The notes under the pieces were generated by a model that was not told the DNA's origin, did no database searches, and saw only the letters and a program-made list of their open reading frames with translations. DNA of 64,000 bases from the NCBI GenBank assembly GCA_905250115.1, contig CAJNOI010000002.1:1627944-1691943 (forward strand). Direction: 5' to 3'. The translations under genes and the position numbers were made by a program. Source of the stretch: Adineta steineri (Eukaryota > Rotifera > Eurotatoria > Adinetida > Adinetidae). How positions within the stretch are numbered: the stretch's first letter is position 1; every line of letters starts with the position of its first letter. Shown one piece after another: positions 1 through 13,640 of this stretch.

Positions 1-343
1 CAAACAAGTGTGGCTCCAACGACAACAGCAATTCAAACAACTGTGCCTCCAACAACGACAAGAATTCAAACAACTGTGGTTCCAATAACAACAGAAATTC
101 AAACAACTGTGGTTCCAATAACAACAGTAATTCAAACAAGTGTAGCCTCAACAACAACAAGAGCAATTCAAACAAGTGTGGCTCCAACGACAACAGCAGT
201 TCAAACAATTGTGCCCTCAACAACAAAAACGAGAATCCAAGCAACTGTGGTTCCAACAACTACAAGAATTCAAACTACTGTGCCCCCAACAACAACAGAA
301 ATTCAAACAACTGTAGCTCCAACGACAATAGAAATTCGAAAAG
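1..343 (+). repeat. Coding minisatellite, 33-bp unit (Thr-rich stalk)
   Basis: About ten tandem units of roughly 33-36 bp encode an 11-residue unit of the type IQTTVVPTTTR. The array is rich in Thr and Pro like a mucin stalk and lies before the REJ region. It begins at or before the window edge. Intron 344-390 follows it directly. Confidence 0.85.
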
Positions 344-3300
344 GTTTGTTGATTAAAATAATTTTAATAATGGAATATAAATATTTCTAGAGCAAATAAC
401 AAGTATGGCAACATCAACAGTGTCAACTATTAATTCAAGTAATCAGTTAAATAAAAAAATAATTTCTTTAAATATTTGATCTATTTTTAGCATGTTTACT
501 GCCTACAGTTACACTTATACCTGGAGCATTATCATTATCATCTCCATTACAATTTCGACGAAGTCAAGATTTCTATATCAGTTCAACAGTTCAGTTCAAT
601 TGTAACATTTCACTTTCAATGACTACACAATGGACAATTAAAAATTGTTCTTTGAGTTGTTCATATAAAATTCCATTAGATCCAAAAATAATAACAACAC
701 TTAGCGAATTATATATTCCATCAAGAACACTTGCTTATGGACTTTATCAATTAGAATTAACTGTAACAATGATTAATTTACCAAGTTTACCAACATTATC
801 ATCATCAGTTTACGTTCGAATAACTCCATCAGGTATAACAGCAAATCTTGTTCAATTAGGAACATCAATGATTACACGTGGAGATCAACAAGATCTTAAA
901 CTTGATCCAGGAACATATTCTGTTAATCCTGATAGTGATTCATTTGATGCAACTGTAAATAGATAATTTTCAAATCTTTCTGTAACTTTTCTTAATTCTC
1001 TAGAAGTGGAAATATGAATATTATTGTCGAATTTATGGTTTATATATGTTTCCAAATTTCCAAGGATCATTATTATCAATAGATGTTCCAAGAATTGATC
1101 CTTCAAATCCATCATGTTTATCAAATCAAATAGGTAAAATTGATTTTTAATCTGTATTCTAATAGTTTTGTTCTAATAGGAAATAAAACAGGATTAAAAT
1201 TTGATGGTGTTAGTCTGTTATCGAAATCATCTGTAACAATTCTTGCTGGTTCATTAAAATCCAATCGAACATATCAATTTATGGTTCAAATGGAAAATAT
1301 TCAAAATTCTTCTATTCAAGCTACAGGTTATGTACTTGTTAAAGTTGATGATACTCACCCACAAATGATCGTTATTGGGTAAATTATTACATTTATGTCA
1401 TTCAATTTTCATATATCTTTGATTTAGTTGTGTTATTTCGACGATGTGTGTTCCAAATTTAGAATTTCAATTTGTTAATCCAACAACACAAGTCGCATTA
1501 TTTGCTATTTGTAATGGAAATTGTACAACTCTTGAAAGTATCATATGGAATATCTATCAAGGATCATCAAATTCATCTTCAAATGTTACTCAATGGATTT
1601 TATTTAATCAAACGATTGCGTATGAAAATATTTGGTTTTTTGGTAGAAATACAAGTAATTTTACTGCAACAAATCAATTATTTCTTAATAATCCTCAAAT
1701 TGATCTTTGGCGACTTGAAGTTGTTTATAATTTTACATTTGAAACAAGTGTAAGTTCATTAAATTTCATTATCAATCAACCTCCGTATAATGGTTCATGT
1801 TCAATGAATCCTTTGAATGGTACAACAAGTACTTTATTTACTATCGAATGTCCAAATTGGTTTGATGAAGATGAAATTAAAGATTATTCACTATATAGTA
1901 TGACCTATCCTCTTCATAAGATATGCGAATTTTTAAAGAATATGTTTTTCATTTTAGTTTGGACAACAGATCAAACAGAACGAATGATGATTGCATTTTC
2001 ACCAGTACCGGTTTTTCAAGTGCATTTGCCAGCTGGATTACTTCATATGATGATTTATATTCGTGATTCTCTTGATTGTATTGCAGAATTCAATATGTCA
2101 TCTGTTAGTGTCACAACAGATCTTGATACAGTTAATGATTTAATCAATAATATACAAAATTCAACAACTAATCCATTTATGCGCATTCTTGCCGGTGGAA
2201 ATCAAAATTTAGTTGGACAAGTGATTGTTTCCGTATCACAACAGTTTAATAAAATGAATAATGAAAGCATAGACAATGCTGTTTTAAGTAAATATTTAGA
2301 ATTATTATATTATATAGATGATCTTTTCTTTTCAGATGGTATTCCAGCTACAAGTATATCTATATCGTCTTTAGAAAGTCAATATTCACAAGGGGTAATT
2401 TTATTTGAGATATTTTTCATGTTGTTATTATTTTACATATAGAATTTTACTTCATTGAATGAGTCAGCTTTGATTGCATATAAGAAAGAGTTAAACTCTC
2501 TTGCAAATGTACGCGATCAACTTATAAAATATATGGTTGATCTTCAAGTTTTTGATTCCAATAGTCTTAAATTACAATCATTATCCTTAGCACAATTGAG
2601 TGAATCAACAAATCAATTGACACGAACAGTTTTAGTAAGATTTGACATTTTAGTTATTTTAAAACAAATAAAAAATAATTAATTAGATGCTTGTATCGAA
2701 TAAATGTTATCAATTATCCCTTGCTTTACGTTCGATGGCAACACAAATTTCATATGAAGATGTTCAAATAATCACAACTCAACTTATTCAATGCGCTACT
2801 AATATTCTGAGTGTAAGAGATTTCTTAGAATAATAAAAATGAATTCGTTTTTTGATTAAGGCTGTTAATGGACCATTGCAAGAACGAACACTTGTTTTAG
2901 ATTTAGATTCATCTCGTGCAACAGCATTTCCGACAGATTATGATACAGATATTGAATCAGAATGGTCTAATCCAAGTAAGTTTATCTTTGATTTATTGAT
3001 GATTTACGTTTGGATTGTAATAGATCTATTTGCTGATGGAAATGATTTTTCATGGAAAACAATTGAGAAAGGTCGAAATACTTATTATCAACAACAACTA
3101 GCAAATACAATCAGTAATCAAACGAATGAAATTATATCATTATTGACGTCTACATTGAATATTCATATAAATATCGGTCAAAATTTAACAATAAATACAC
3201 CATCAACATTTATGTCATTAGAAACAATATCAATAGAAACTCTTTCAAACAAACAAATTCAACAAGTTGGAAATGCTCAGATTAATCTTCCTGAACATTA

Positions 3301-6300
3301 TAATTCGAATATAAGTAACAATTCAACAGTGATGCTTAGAGTAAGATTTTTTTCTTTTGAATTAATTAATTTAATTATTATGTTTACAGTCAAGAATGGA
3401 ACCACTTGCTGTGTATGGTAGTTCAAAATCTCAACTAGCAAATACAAATGTTTCAACATCAATATCACTTTCAGTTGTTGATCGTAATGGAAATGAAGTT
3501 ACAGTTAAAACAAATGAAACTCATCCAATTGAAATAGTCATTCCTCATGATCTAAATCTCATAATTCCATTAATGATTATTCAAAATGTTACATCCATAA
3601 ATTCTACATTTCATAATCAATTATTTTCTTTTCATTATATGAATATCACAAATATACTTCCAATTTCCGCTCATATTGAAATTCATCCATTAGAAACAAA
3701 TATTTCTTATTTATTTATTTATAAATTTGATCAAATACCTCAATTAAATACTTCAATAAATCAAATTGATGGATGGAGTGTGTTTTGCCCTTTCAATTTA
3801 ACAAATAAAAGTATGTATACATATTTTATTGATAATCAACAAACATTTGGTCATCAATCAATTATATTTGGTTTACGAGAATTAAATTTAACAGAAACTA
3901 CAGATTTTTGTATAAATTCTTCAATTGTAAATCCTCCAACAACAGATTTTAAATTTAATTTTACATCAAATTATAAACTTCGTATTTATACATCAGGTTG
4001 TTATTATCTTGATCAAAATAATCAATGGAAATCTGATGGATTAATAGTTGGTCGATTAACAAATCATTATGAAACTCAATGTTTTTCAACACATTTAACA
4101 ACATTTGCAAGTGGTTTTCGTGTTTTACCTGAGCCAATTAATTGGAGTTATGTTTTTGCTAATGCTGATTTTATGAGAAATAAAACAATTTATCTAACAA
4201 TTATTTGTGTATGTGTGATTTATATCATTTTAATATTGTTTTCTCGTTATAAAGACAAAAAAGATATTGAAAAATTAGGAGTAACACCATTACCTGATAA
4301 TCATAAAGCTGATGAATATTTTTATCAAATTATTGTTTTTACTGGTCAAAGAAAATATGCTGGAACAAAATCAAAAGTGAGATTTCAAAGATATATGAAT
4401 ATATGGTTTTTTGAATTATATTAAAAATAGGTTCATTTTGTATTGTGTGGTGATTCAGATACAACACATGTTCGTACATTTGCTGATCCACATCGGCAAA
4501 TATTTCAACGTGGTGGAATTGATGCATTTATCATGGCTGTTCCAAAGTAAAAGATTTGATTTGAAGAAAAATAATCGAGTATTTGTTTAGATCTTTGGGA
4601 TTATTAAATTGTATTCGTATTTGGCATGATAATAGCGGTAAAGGTTCATCATCATCATGGTTTTTGAAATATATAATTGTTCGTGATTTACAAACAATGG
4701 AGAAATTTCATTTTATTTCTCGACAATGGTTTGCAGTTGAAAAAGGAGATGGAAATGTAAATAAAATAGTTTTACAGTATTGAGAATTATTTCTATTTTC
4801 TGAAATAGATTGAACGTATTTTACCAATTGCTAGTGAAATAGAAAAGCAAGAATTTTCATATGTATTATCAAAAAAATCTTATCATAGTATATCCGATGG
4901 TCATTTATGGTTTTCAATATTTTCTCGTCCACCATCAACTAAATTTACATGTGTTCAACGATGTACTTGTTGTTTTGTTTTATTATTTATTTCAATGTTT
5001 TTAAATATAATGTATTATGATTTATCAAATGAAGGACAAACAAATTCGATTAGTTTATCATTTGATTCATTTTATATCAATCCTCAACAGGTATGTTATG
5101 ACTTTTTATTTATTTTGATTTCATTATAATATTTTCAAGATAATAATTGGTATCATTGTTGAAGTATTTGCATTGATTCCAAGTCTTTTACTTGTTCAAC
5201 TCTTCCGACGTCTTAGATCTCGTCGACAACAACTATCTCCATTACGTCAAGCTTTGTATTTAATGAAATCAAATTTAGAAATGTTTGTAGAATTAAAATG
5301 AAGAGAATTTTTTTTGATTTTCTTTTATTTTTCAGTAAGAACGAAAATAAACAAAAATTAAGAAGAACATTTCCATGGTGGTGTATATTTATTGCATATG
5401 GTCTTTGTATATTATTTGCTGGACTTTCAATTATTTTTATAATTGCTCGTGGTATTGAATTTGGTGATGATAAAACTCAAAAATGGTTAATATCAATTTT
5501 AAGTGGATTTTTCTCATCTATTTTTTTGACACAACCATTGAAGATTATAAGTTTAGCAATATTTTTTGCTTTTTTCTGTCGTAAACCAAATGATGATAAA
5601 GAAGCAAATGAATATTTGAATGATGATCAATTTGCTTTAGACGAAGATGAAGAATATCTTCATTCGATTAAGAATAAATTTTTATTTATTTATCGATCAC
5701 CAGTACGTGCCAATCGTTTAAATCAAGATGAAATTATTTCTGCACGTGATCGACGTTTGAAAGAAGTTTATATGTGGTCAATTCTACGCGAAATATTTAT
5801 ATATATATGTTTCTTATCACTTCTTTGTATTGTAACATATTCGAATCATCATCCAAATGCATTTCTTCAAGTTAATCATTTACGAAAATATTTTTTGAAT
5901 TCTGATTATAAGAAGGTTTGTTTTCTTATAAAAATGTTTCTTTTATCATAATGAATGTTTATAGATTTCAACAATAAATCAATATTGGAATTGGTTAGAA
6001 AATAGTTTTGTTGAAAATATTCATGCTCAACAATGGTACAATGGTGATGCAGCTCGAAATTTAAGTGGTTATATTAATGATAAATCTAATCGATTAATTG
6101 GTTGGGTAACAATGAGACAATTACGTCTTAAATCTCAATCATGTCAATATGATTATAGTTCATCAAATGAAGATAAACAGTCCTATCAACCAGGATGGTT
6201 AAATGAAACTATAGAAACGTATAGTTTATCCATTAGTCAATCATTTCAATACCAATCAAGTAAAGATTTAGATACATATACTTATGTTGGTGATCATGGA

Positions 6301-7545
6301 AGTTATCCTGGCAGTGGTTATATTTATGAATTTCGAGGTCGTTTATCTGATCTTCAAAGTAATTTATCTCAACTTCACACATTAGGATGGATCGATAATC
6401 AAACACGAGCTGTAATTATTGAATTAAGTTTATATAATCCAAATGCTCAATTATTTACATCAGGTATTTTTCTTATGGAAATTTTATCAACAGGTGGAAT
6501 GTATCCGTCAGCTCGTTTTGAACCAATGAATTTTGATGGTAATTTCCTTTTGATAATTAACAATAACATAATATCCCTTTCTCTTAAATTTAGCATTTAC
6601 ATCGACATTTCAATTGATTAGTATATTTGTTTATATGATAATGATTCTATATTTTATATGGATAGAAATTAGATTATTAAAAAAATTAAAATGGAATTAT
6701 TTTCAACGATGTTGGTCTTACATTGAAATTGGTATAATAGTTTGTTCATGGACAAGTGTTGTACTATATATTTGGCGTTATAAAGAATGTAAACGTATTG
6801 GAAAATTATTTAAAGAAACAAATGGTTATGTTTATATAAATTTACAATTAGCATCCTATGTGAATGATATATTAACATATTTATTTGCATTTTGTTGTTT
6901 TTTTGGTACAATTAAATCTTTTCGTCTTTGTCGTTTTAATCAACGTCTTAATCTATTTATTGATACACTTCGATATGCTAGAAAAGATTTAATTTCATTT
7001 GCAATGATGTTCTCAATGGTTTTTATATCATTTATGTGTTTATTTTATTTATTATTTGTCTCAAGGCTTGGTGCATGTTCAAGTTTATTAAAAACATCAC
7101 AAATGTTATTTGAAATATCATTAATGAAATTTAATACACATGAATTAAGTGAAGCTGCACCATTTTTAGGACCATTTTGTTTTAGTTTCTATATTCTTTT
7201 GGTTGTTTTTATTTGTATGAGTATGTTTCTCACGATTATTAATCATAGTTTTCGTCGTGCTCGAGAAAATATTAATGATAATCAAGAAATGTTTTCATAT
7301 ATGTTAAATAAATTTCAACGATGGATAGGTTTAAAAAAAGTGACTGAAGAAGAGCGATATACATTCAGGCGACTAGAATATTTTGATCCAATTGAACATT
7401 TTCCAGATAAAATTGATCAATTATTAGATGCAATTAATCGAGTATGTTTAATTATTATTATAATGTACACTTATTATTATTGAATTTTTAGCTTTATATG
7501 ACACAAATAAGTGAAAGATCAACAATGGAAAAAGACGAATTTTAA
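1..7545 (+). CDS. Polycystin-1-like protein (5' partial, 20 exons seen)
   Basis: Large membrane receptor-channel of the polycystin-1 family. Exons read by frame continuity: <1-343, 391-438, 491-954, 1004-1133, 1180-1378, 1428-1897, 1958-2394, 2443-2634, 2687-2812, 2861-2975, 3024-3340, 3390-4376, 4431-4546, 4591-4756, 4809-5090, 5140-5282, 5336-5915, 5965-6538, 6594-7441, 7492-7545. Order of parts: Thr-rich stalk; REJ-like region (about 491-3340); a GPS with the canonical His-Leu-Thr cleavage triplet at 4092-4100 (CFSTHLTTFAS); first TM helix (about 4186-4246); PLAT domain (about 4300-4790, FADPHRQIFQRGGIDAF, WFAVEKGDG); a membrane block; the polycystin extracellular domain (5965-6540, GYIYEF, GGMYPSARFEPMNF); and the last channel helices ending near 7240. 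Intron 1898-1957 has no stop, so a naive ORF reads through it. The start lies upstream of the window. The cytoplasmic tail is short, with no long coiled coil seen. Family is secure; the choice among PKD1, PKD1L and PKDREJ types is not. Confidence 0.9.
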
Positions 7546-8079
7546 TTATTATACTATTTTATGTTGTCTTGACTATTATGCTTTTCGTGTTTGACCTTTT
7601 ATTTATTTGTTAGTGTGTGAGGGTTTCTTGAGGGTGTGGGTGTGCCTCTCATAGTTAAATTGATATTCACACAATGGCCCACACTCACACCCATCTTTTT
7701 TCTTATCTCTTCCCTTTCTCTCAATAAATCATAAAACCATAAAAATAAATAAAATCTCTATCTAGAAGTTTTCTTTTATTAATTTGGATATTTTTCTGAA
7801 CTTAAAAACATTTTATTTGAGTTTTCTATAAAAATTGAATTTCTTTTGATTGAGTTTTCTTCGAAATTCTTTTAGTTTGATTTATTCAACAAAAATTCTA
7901 TCCGAATTATTTTATTCATTTTGGTGCTTTAATTTGAAAGTAAAATTAATAAAATAGTTATTTACTTCTCTGTCAAAAATCAAAAATCAATTTATTTATT
8001 TTATAAGAAGAAATTTTTTGATTCATTTTCATCTATTTTTCTTCAAGCTTTTTCATAAACTAATGATTTTAATTTATTT
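7546..8079. other. Intergenic: 3' flank of polycystin gene and of NHL gene 1
   Basis: Tail-to-tail spacer. It holds an AATAAA near 7723 and a TG/CA fold-back at 7632-7692. From 7693 onward it matches the downstream flank of the second NHL gene (from 14582). I see no coding signal. Confidence 0.6.
7632..7692. repeat. TG-rich fold-back tract
   Basis: The left arm GGGTGTGGGTGTG (about 7632-7644) pairs with the right arm CACACTCACACCC (about 7680-7692) across about 35 bases. The tract ends exactly where homology between the two NHL segments begins (7693). Confidence 0.55.
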
Positions 8080-9600
8080 TCAGTTTAAAAGTTTTTCATA
8101 TTTTTGGATTCGATGATTATCTTTATCAACAACATAAAGATTTTCTTCATTATCAAATGATAAATCCATGGGACAATTCAATTGATTTGATTGATCTCCT
8201 TGACCATTTCCACCAACAATAATCTCACCTTCTGCATTTCCTTCACACCAGCGCATTACTCGATGATTCCCACAATCTGCCACATAGATTTGACCCAAAT
8301 GATCAACAATCACTCCTTGAGGACGATACAATTGTGTGAGAGTATTTCCTTCACCATTTCCACCAGCAACAACAGTTCCTTCTTTTGCATCTTTTTTCCA
8401 TTTCATTACGCGATGATTGTCACGATCAGATATATAAAGAGAATAATATTCATCAATAAACATAAAAGTAGGATAACTGAGTTGATTAAGTTGATTTCCT
8501 TGACCATTTCCACCTGCAACTAATTCACCTTGTTTATCTCCTTGTTTCCATCGTCTTACTTCATGATTCTCAGGATCAGAAACATATATAAACCCATTTT
8601 TATCGATTGTCAGACGAGAACAATCAATATTTGAAATAAAAGTTTGTTGATTTATTTGATTTGTATCAAAATATCGAATTACTCGTTTGTTCCCATAATC
8701 AGAAATAATAAAACAATTGTTTTTTTTATCAAAAATGATATTTCTTGGACAACTCAATTGATTATTTTGATTTCCTTGTCCATTTCCACCTGCAATAATT
8801 TGACCTTCATTTGAATTCAATTTCCATTTAACAATACGGTGATTATCACAATCAGCAATATAAATTGATTTATCATTATCAATAAAAAACCCAAAAGGAT
8901 AGTAGAGTTGATTTGATTTCTGTCCACGTCCATTTCCTCCAGCAACAGTAATTGCAAATTGCTGAAATTGATTCATTTTTGTTTGAATTTGTTCTAAAAT
9001 AAAAGATTTTCTTTTTATTCAAAATCTTTCTTATTATTTCTAAATAAAAACGGGCAAAAATAAGATGAAAAACTTGTATCTGAATATGTTTTAATAAACT
9101 AAAATTTTCTCTTTGTTAAATTTAATTTTTAATAGAGCAAAATTAATTTTATACAATTTGTTCATTCAGTTGAGATTTTTTGATTAAAAATTGTTTATTT
9201 GATTTTCATAAAAGTTTAATTTTTGAAAAATTTTTCACCTCAATGATTTAAATAAAGTCGATTAAAAGGTTCTTTTTTATTAGTAAATTAAAAAAGTTCT
9301 TTTATTTGAAAATTCTAAACTAAAAAGTTAAGCTGAACTTAAATTTATTGAACAATTTCAATGCAAGATAATCTTCTCATAAAAATATTAAAAGAGATTT
9401 TTCAAGTTGAAAAAAATCTAAAAATTCTATTTATCCTGAGAAATTTGTTTAGGTTGGAATTTCATAATTGAACAAATCTTTTAAACAACAAAAAAAGTAA
9501 TGATTTTATAAAAAATTATTATTAATTTATTGATCTGTTGAAATAATATTTCCAATTAACTTTATTCAGATTTTTACAAATATTTAAAAATCATTAACAA
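7693..9600. repeat. NHL segmental duplication, copy 1
   Basis: Coding and non-coding sequence here aligns by eye with 14582-16892. The match includes the 3' flank, the NHL exon, its splice acceptor and about 600 bp of the intron upstream. Similarity fades near 9600, before any B-box exon. Copy 2 carries an extra 340 bp (the solo LTR) inside the matching intron. Confidence 0.7.
8080..8976 (-). CDS. NHL-repeat protein, paralogue 1 (B-box exon missing)
   Basis: Encodes 298 residues from the Met at 8976, almost all beta-propeller. I count six NHL blades, each with a motif such as IYIADCDNHRIVKWK or IYVADCGNHRVMRW and separated by VAGGNGxG linkers. In its paralogue this exon is joined to a B-box/coiled-coil exon. 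Here the same splice acceptor survives (exon edge 8993, reading EQIQTKMNQFQQF), but I find no B-box exon upstream through 11 kb. Either the gene now starts at the internal Met as a propeller-only protein, or it is a 5'-truncated copy. The reading frame is intact, which argues for recent function or a recent loss. NHL propellers usually bind protein or RNA; no partner can be named. Confidence 0.75.
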   Translation of the reverse strand: MNQFQQFAITVAGGNGRGQKSNQLYYPFGFFIDNDKSIYIADCDNHRIVKWKLNSNEGQIIAGGNGQGNQNNQLSCPRNIIFDKKNNCFIISDYGNKRVIRYFDTNQINQQTFISNIDCSRLTIDKNGFIYVSDPENHEVRRWKQGDKQGELVAGGNGQGNQLNQLSYPTFMFIDEYYSLYISDRDNHRVMKWKKDAKEGTVVAGGNGEGNTLTQLYRPQGVIVDHLGQIYVADCGNHRVMRWCEGNAEGEIIVGGNGQGDQSNQLNCPMDLSFDNEENLYVVDKDNHRIQKYEKLLN

Positions 9601-11029
9601 TAAAATATTCCATATAGAATATCAATGCATTGAAAATAATATATTGAAGAGAATGTTTGAAATGTAACTGATCAAAAGAAATTTTAATATTAATATGCAA
9701 TATGAAAACAGTCAAAAACTCACCACGTCAACAATAATTCAAATTGAATAAATTATTTGCTAGAATTCTTGGTAATATTTTTTACTTTTTCATGTATGTT
9801 GGAAGCGAACGATGAAGGTAGTTTATTAAAATGACGAAGTTATTTTGTCGCAACCAACAAACGAAAAGTGAAGTTGGTAAATCAAAAAATGATCAAAATC
9901 TAACAACAATAACAACATAAAAATATACTAAACAACCAATCAGTAGTGTCTTTTTATTTTCATGAAGAGAAAAATAACACTGTATTATTTCAGTTGAAGC
10001 CATATGAATAAACAAAAGAAAAAAATTGATTTTTTCTGTGGCTGCTCCTGTAAAAAGACATTTTAATACATTCCGCGAAAGAATAGAAGCTATTTAATAC
10101 AGTCGATGCCGGTAACAACAATGATCACATCAGATTCAACTAACAAAACACTTTACTCTTTATGAATTCTACATCAAGAGTATGGATGTGGGTGTGGATA
10201 CCAGTCAAGGATCACACCCACACCCTCTATTTTAATTTTTGCCTCAAAAATTCAAAGTTGAAAGACTTTCACTGGACACGAATAGTTTTATTTCTTCTTG
10301 TTCTATCTTTTTAGTTATTTTCAAATAGTATTTCTGTATTACAGCAAGAATGATTAAACGATTAACGGTTAAAAATATCTTCTTCTAATCCTCTATCTGA
10401 AGTGATTTGTTTGTAAAGTTGAGCCTACTCTAGAATGAAATCATTCCGGTGCCTATAAATAGTTCTGTTTATAATCAAATATTAATGTATTTTATATGTG
10501 TCTTGCACTTTTTACTCGTGTGTTACTCTATTATTTATATAAACATTGTCAGCTTAATCAGTATTATAAATACAAAAATATTTATTCTATCTAACTCAAA
10601 ACTATCATTCTTCATAATTTTTATTTTTTATTACAACATAAAACAAGCGACAAATTTGCAAACAGGATAATTCAAATAAATTACTATTCAATGTATAAAA
10701 AAATATATGAAATTTAATTATTGTTTATAATTATAGGAATGGACTAATTTATATGATTCATAGCAGTAATAAGTCATATATCTTAGCTGTGTGTAGATAA
10801 TATTGAATCAGGAAGATGAATAACACCCAAAGATAAACCGAGTTCAGTAACTCCGTACACTCTACTAATGTATTTTACAGAGATTGATAGTATTTGTTCT
10901 AATAAAACTGATGATGATGCAAATAAATCAAAATAGCAATCGCGACTCACTTTGTAATGTATTCATCAATCGGTCATAGGTTGAACATCGACAACAGAAA
11001 GATGAGAATCGAGCCTTTTCTGTCCACAC
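8994..11029. other. Intergenic: former intron plus unique sequence
   Basis: 8994-9600 is homologous to the intron of NHL gene 2. Beyond 9600 the sequence is AT-rich and I see no exon on either strand. One TG-rich fold-back lies at 10183-10227. The open frame at 10449-10670 has low-complexity hydrophobic content and no splice or family support. Confidence 0.5.
10183..10227. repeat. TG-rich fold-back tract
   Basis: The left arm GGATGTGGGTGTGGAT (from about 10184) faces the right arm ATCACACCCACACCCTC (to about 10227), leaving a loop of about 10 bases. The sequence resembles degenerate TGTGGG units meeting head-on. Confidence 0.6.
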
Positions 11030-11675
11030 TCAATTTGGACCGTGTGTATAATTCAAATATCGTACCCATTGTTCACCATCCAATCGCCATACAACTAGCT
11101 GTTGTCCATTAACGCTAAAATTTACATCCTCAAATTGTTGTTTTATACAACAACAAGTAGTACAGAGGCCTATCAACACAAAGATAATGCCAGTAACCAT
11201 TAGAATTCCACCAACAGTGAGATATCGTAAATTTTCTGATGGACAGTCACAAGAATAAGAACTACATCTTGGTAGAACAAACCCTATGATTAATAATATC
11301 AAACCAATTAAGAACACTATTCCAGATACGACATAGAATTAATACATCATTTGTTTGCGTAAACGTTTCTTATGCAAATCGACTAATTCATTTATTGACT
11401 GAGAATCTAGAGAATAATTCGCTGTTAGACTAAAATTTGATTCAATATTTGGTGATAATGAATTCTATAATGAATTTGTTTTTGATAACGAGGTATTTTT
11501 TAGTCCATTATAATAGAAAATCTAACTTTTTGACATTTGAAATAAGGCAAACAAAACTGATCTTTGTGATTGATTCGAGATACTAATCGACACTTACTTT
11601 TGGTTGTTTATCATTAAAATAGATTAAAGTATCATCATTAGCAAACGTTGATTGTTGATTTGGTTGAAAATTCAT
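11030..11675 (-). pseudogene. Two-exon small membrane protein gene with one in-frame stop
   Basis: Exon 1 is 11675-11598 (begins MNFQPNQQSTFANDD, donor GTAAGT) and exon 2 is 11464-11030. The splice is phase 0 and gives a polar, charged N-terminus ending LHKKRLRKQMMY. A TAA at 11341-11339 then interrupts the frame. The same frame continues without a break as FYVVSGIVFLIGLILLIIGF, a first TM helix, then a Cys-rich loop (CSSYSCDCPSENL), a second TM helix and a tail ending NYTHGPN. Without the stop the product would be about 170 residues with two TM helices. One substitution could explain the stop. Alternatives are an assembly error, a true short 67-residue product, or readthrough. I do not recognise the family. 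Confidence 0.55.
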
Positions 11676-12986
11676 TGTACTAAATATTAAATATAAAGAA
11701 ATATTTTCAAGTAAAAGCTAAAGATATTCATAGTATAGTAGTTAGCGTCTTATATATTATTCAGATCTTATCAGATTTGAAAAAAACTTGCGATTCTTAA
11801 ACTATCAGAGATTTTGTATAGAATGGGTGCTTTTTCACCTTTTGAATATTGAATATTGAAGCACTCAGAAACTGTTGATCTGATGTAACTTGTGCAACTT
11901 AGCTAACAAACAAAGTCTGGTAACTATATTCATTGTTTTAAATAAACGACGTCTCTTGGAACTACTATTACATTATTAAAGCATGTACATTATAGATTCG
12001 ATTTATTCGTCCAAAAAGATTATCATATAAATAATTCAAATGAACATTTTTAGTTATCTGCGAAACATCAAGCATTTCTTTAAAAGATATCAATATAAAA
12101 TATTGCTATGAAAAACAATGACAAAAATGTATTGATAAATAATCTGAACAGACATTCCAACTCGTACAGTTCGTTTATATCGCATATGAACGAATAATGA
12201 TTTTAAATAAGCGACGAAATTTAAACAGATTTTGACGTTCAAGTTCGATATACTAAGTTAGAATTATTGAGACTAATAACATAATTTTAAACCCGTGTTT
12301 TGTTAAATATATCTGATATTATTCATTGAAAATCATCATACAAAGGCAAATCTTTATTCTGATATGAATGACTCAGAGATTATCACAATCTGAAGGCTTA
12401 GAAGAAACTAGCACTGTTCAAATAACGACAAAAATAATAAAAATATTCGAACAAAACAGTATGACAGCTGAACAAGTTATGTTTTTAGGTACGCAGAATC
12501 GATATTGATAAACTGCAGGTAAAATAGTTCAAGAATAATTTCTACGGCAAGACTATACGCAATAGTTATCTTCTCTTAGTAGCATGCTTACTAATTATCA
12601 AACACATTTTGATGATTAGACACTATTGTGTGTCCAAAGTAAAGAGATCTAAAATTGATCATACGGTTTTTAAATAATTCCATACAAGTTTCAGTTCGGT
12701 TCGATTCGAGAAAAACACGAACCAATTCCATCTCTGATATACATACAATGTCGATGGTTGTATTGGATCAGCGTTAACTGGAGGCACACCCTGAAATGAA
12801 CAAGAGAAGATTATGATGTAACGTTTTTCTTTATCTGAATAGATTACATTGTGAACATTCATTTTGTTGCTCTTCATAATTGAGATGGAATCCAAATCTC
12901 AATACTTTCGCAAACTAAAATCTACAAAAAACAAACTTCTTATTTAGAAATTTACCTTGAACAGGAATCTTATTGGCAAAGCCGTA

Positions 12987-13029
12987 ATGGTGTGGGTGTC
13001 ACATTCTTTGTATTCATCCACATTCACAT
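12987..13029. repeat. TG-rich fold-back tract (weak)
   Basis: GGTGTGGGTGTCA near 12989 faces a CA-rich arm, ATCCACATTCACATC, ending near 13029. Pairing is imperfect. Confidence 0.4.
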
Positions 13030-13640
13030 CTAAACCACAAGATCATTTATACTCGCATCTTCACATATACTGTCATCTGCACTAATATTCAAACTCATGG
13101 ACTTGATGTTTCCTCTTTTTCAAACTCTTAACGGAACAAAACAGGTTGTCAAAAATGAATATCTCTGTGATATTTACAAACATTGAAAAGTTATTACGCT
13201 GATCTGGGAATCTAATGAAACTTTAAGCTTATGAGAACGTTTGTGGTTAAAATGGGCAACAGTTCTTACAAGGATATCCATTTAAACTCTACCCCACACA
13301 CATTGATCTCGAGAAGAAAAGAAAACCACTGTACAACAAAATAGGTCGAGCAATATTTACTAACATTGGTTATTTGCAAATCACTTGTTATTCTGCCTTT
13401 GTGACGTATAAGTTGGTAATAGTTTCTTTCGTTGAAAAAAGAAAATGTATGCACATCATACATAATTCACCTTTTATATATAAGACTGAATCAAACCTTT
13501 TATTTTGGTTGTACAAGAATGATAAACAAGGTTATCGATCAAAGTCGATAAGAAATATTTCTTTTGCTTTTATTGACGATGATATTATTTATCTTCATAG
13601 TTTCTTCTCTGCTTACAAAAGATAACAACAAAAATCTTGA

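Noticed and set aside
8191..8523. 110-codon plus-strand frame opposite NHL gene 1
   Set aside because: Shadow of the repeated NHL coding strand.
12659..12895. Possible two-exon fragment with GVPPVNADPIQPSTLYVYQRW
   Set aside because: An acceptor is present, but the upstream frame meets a stop almost at once and no ATG or domain supports it.
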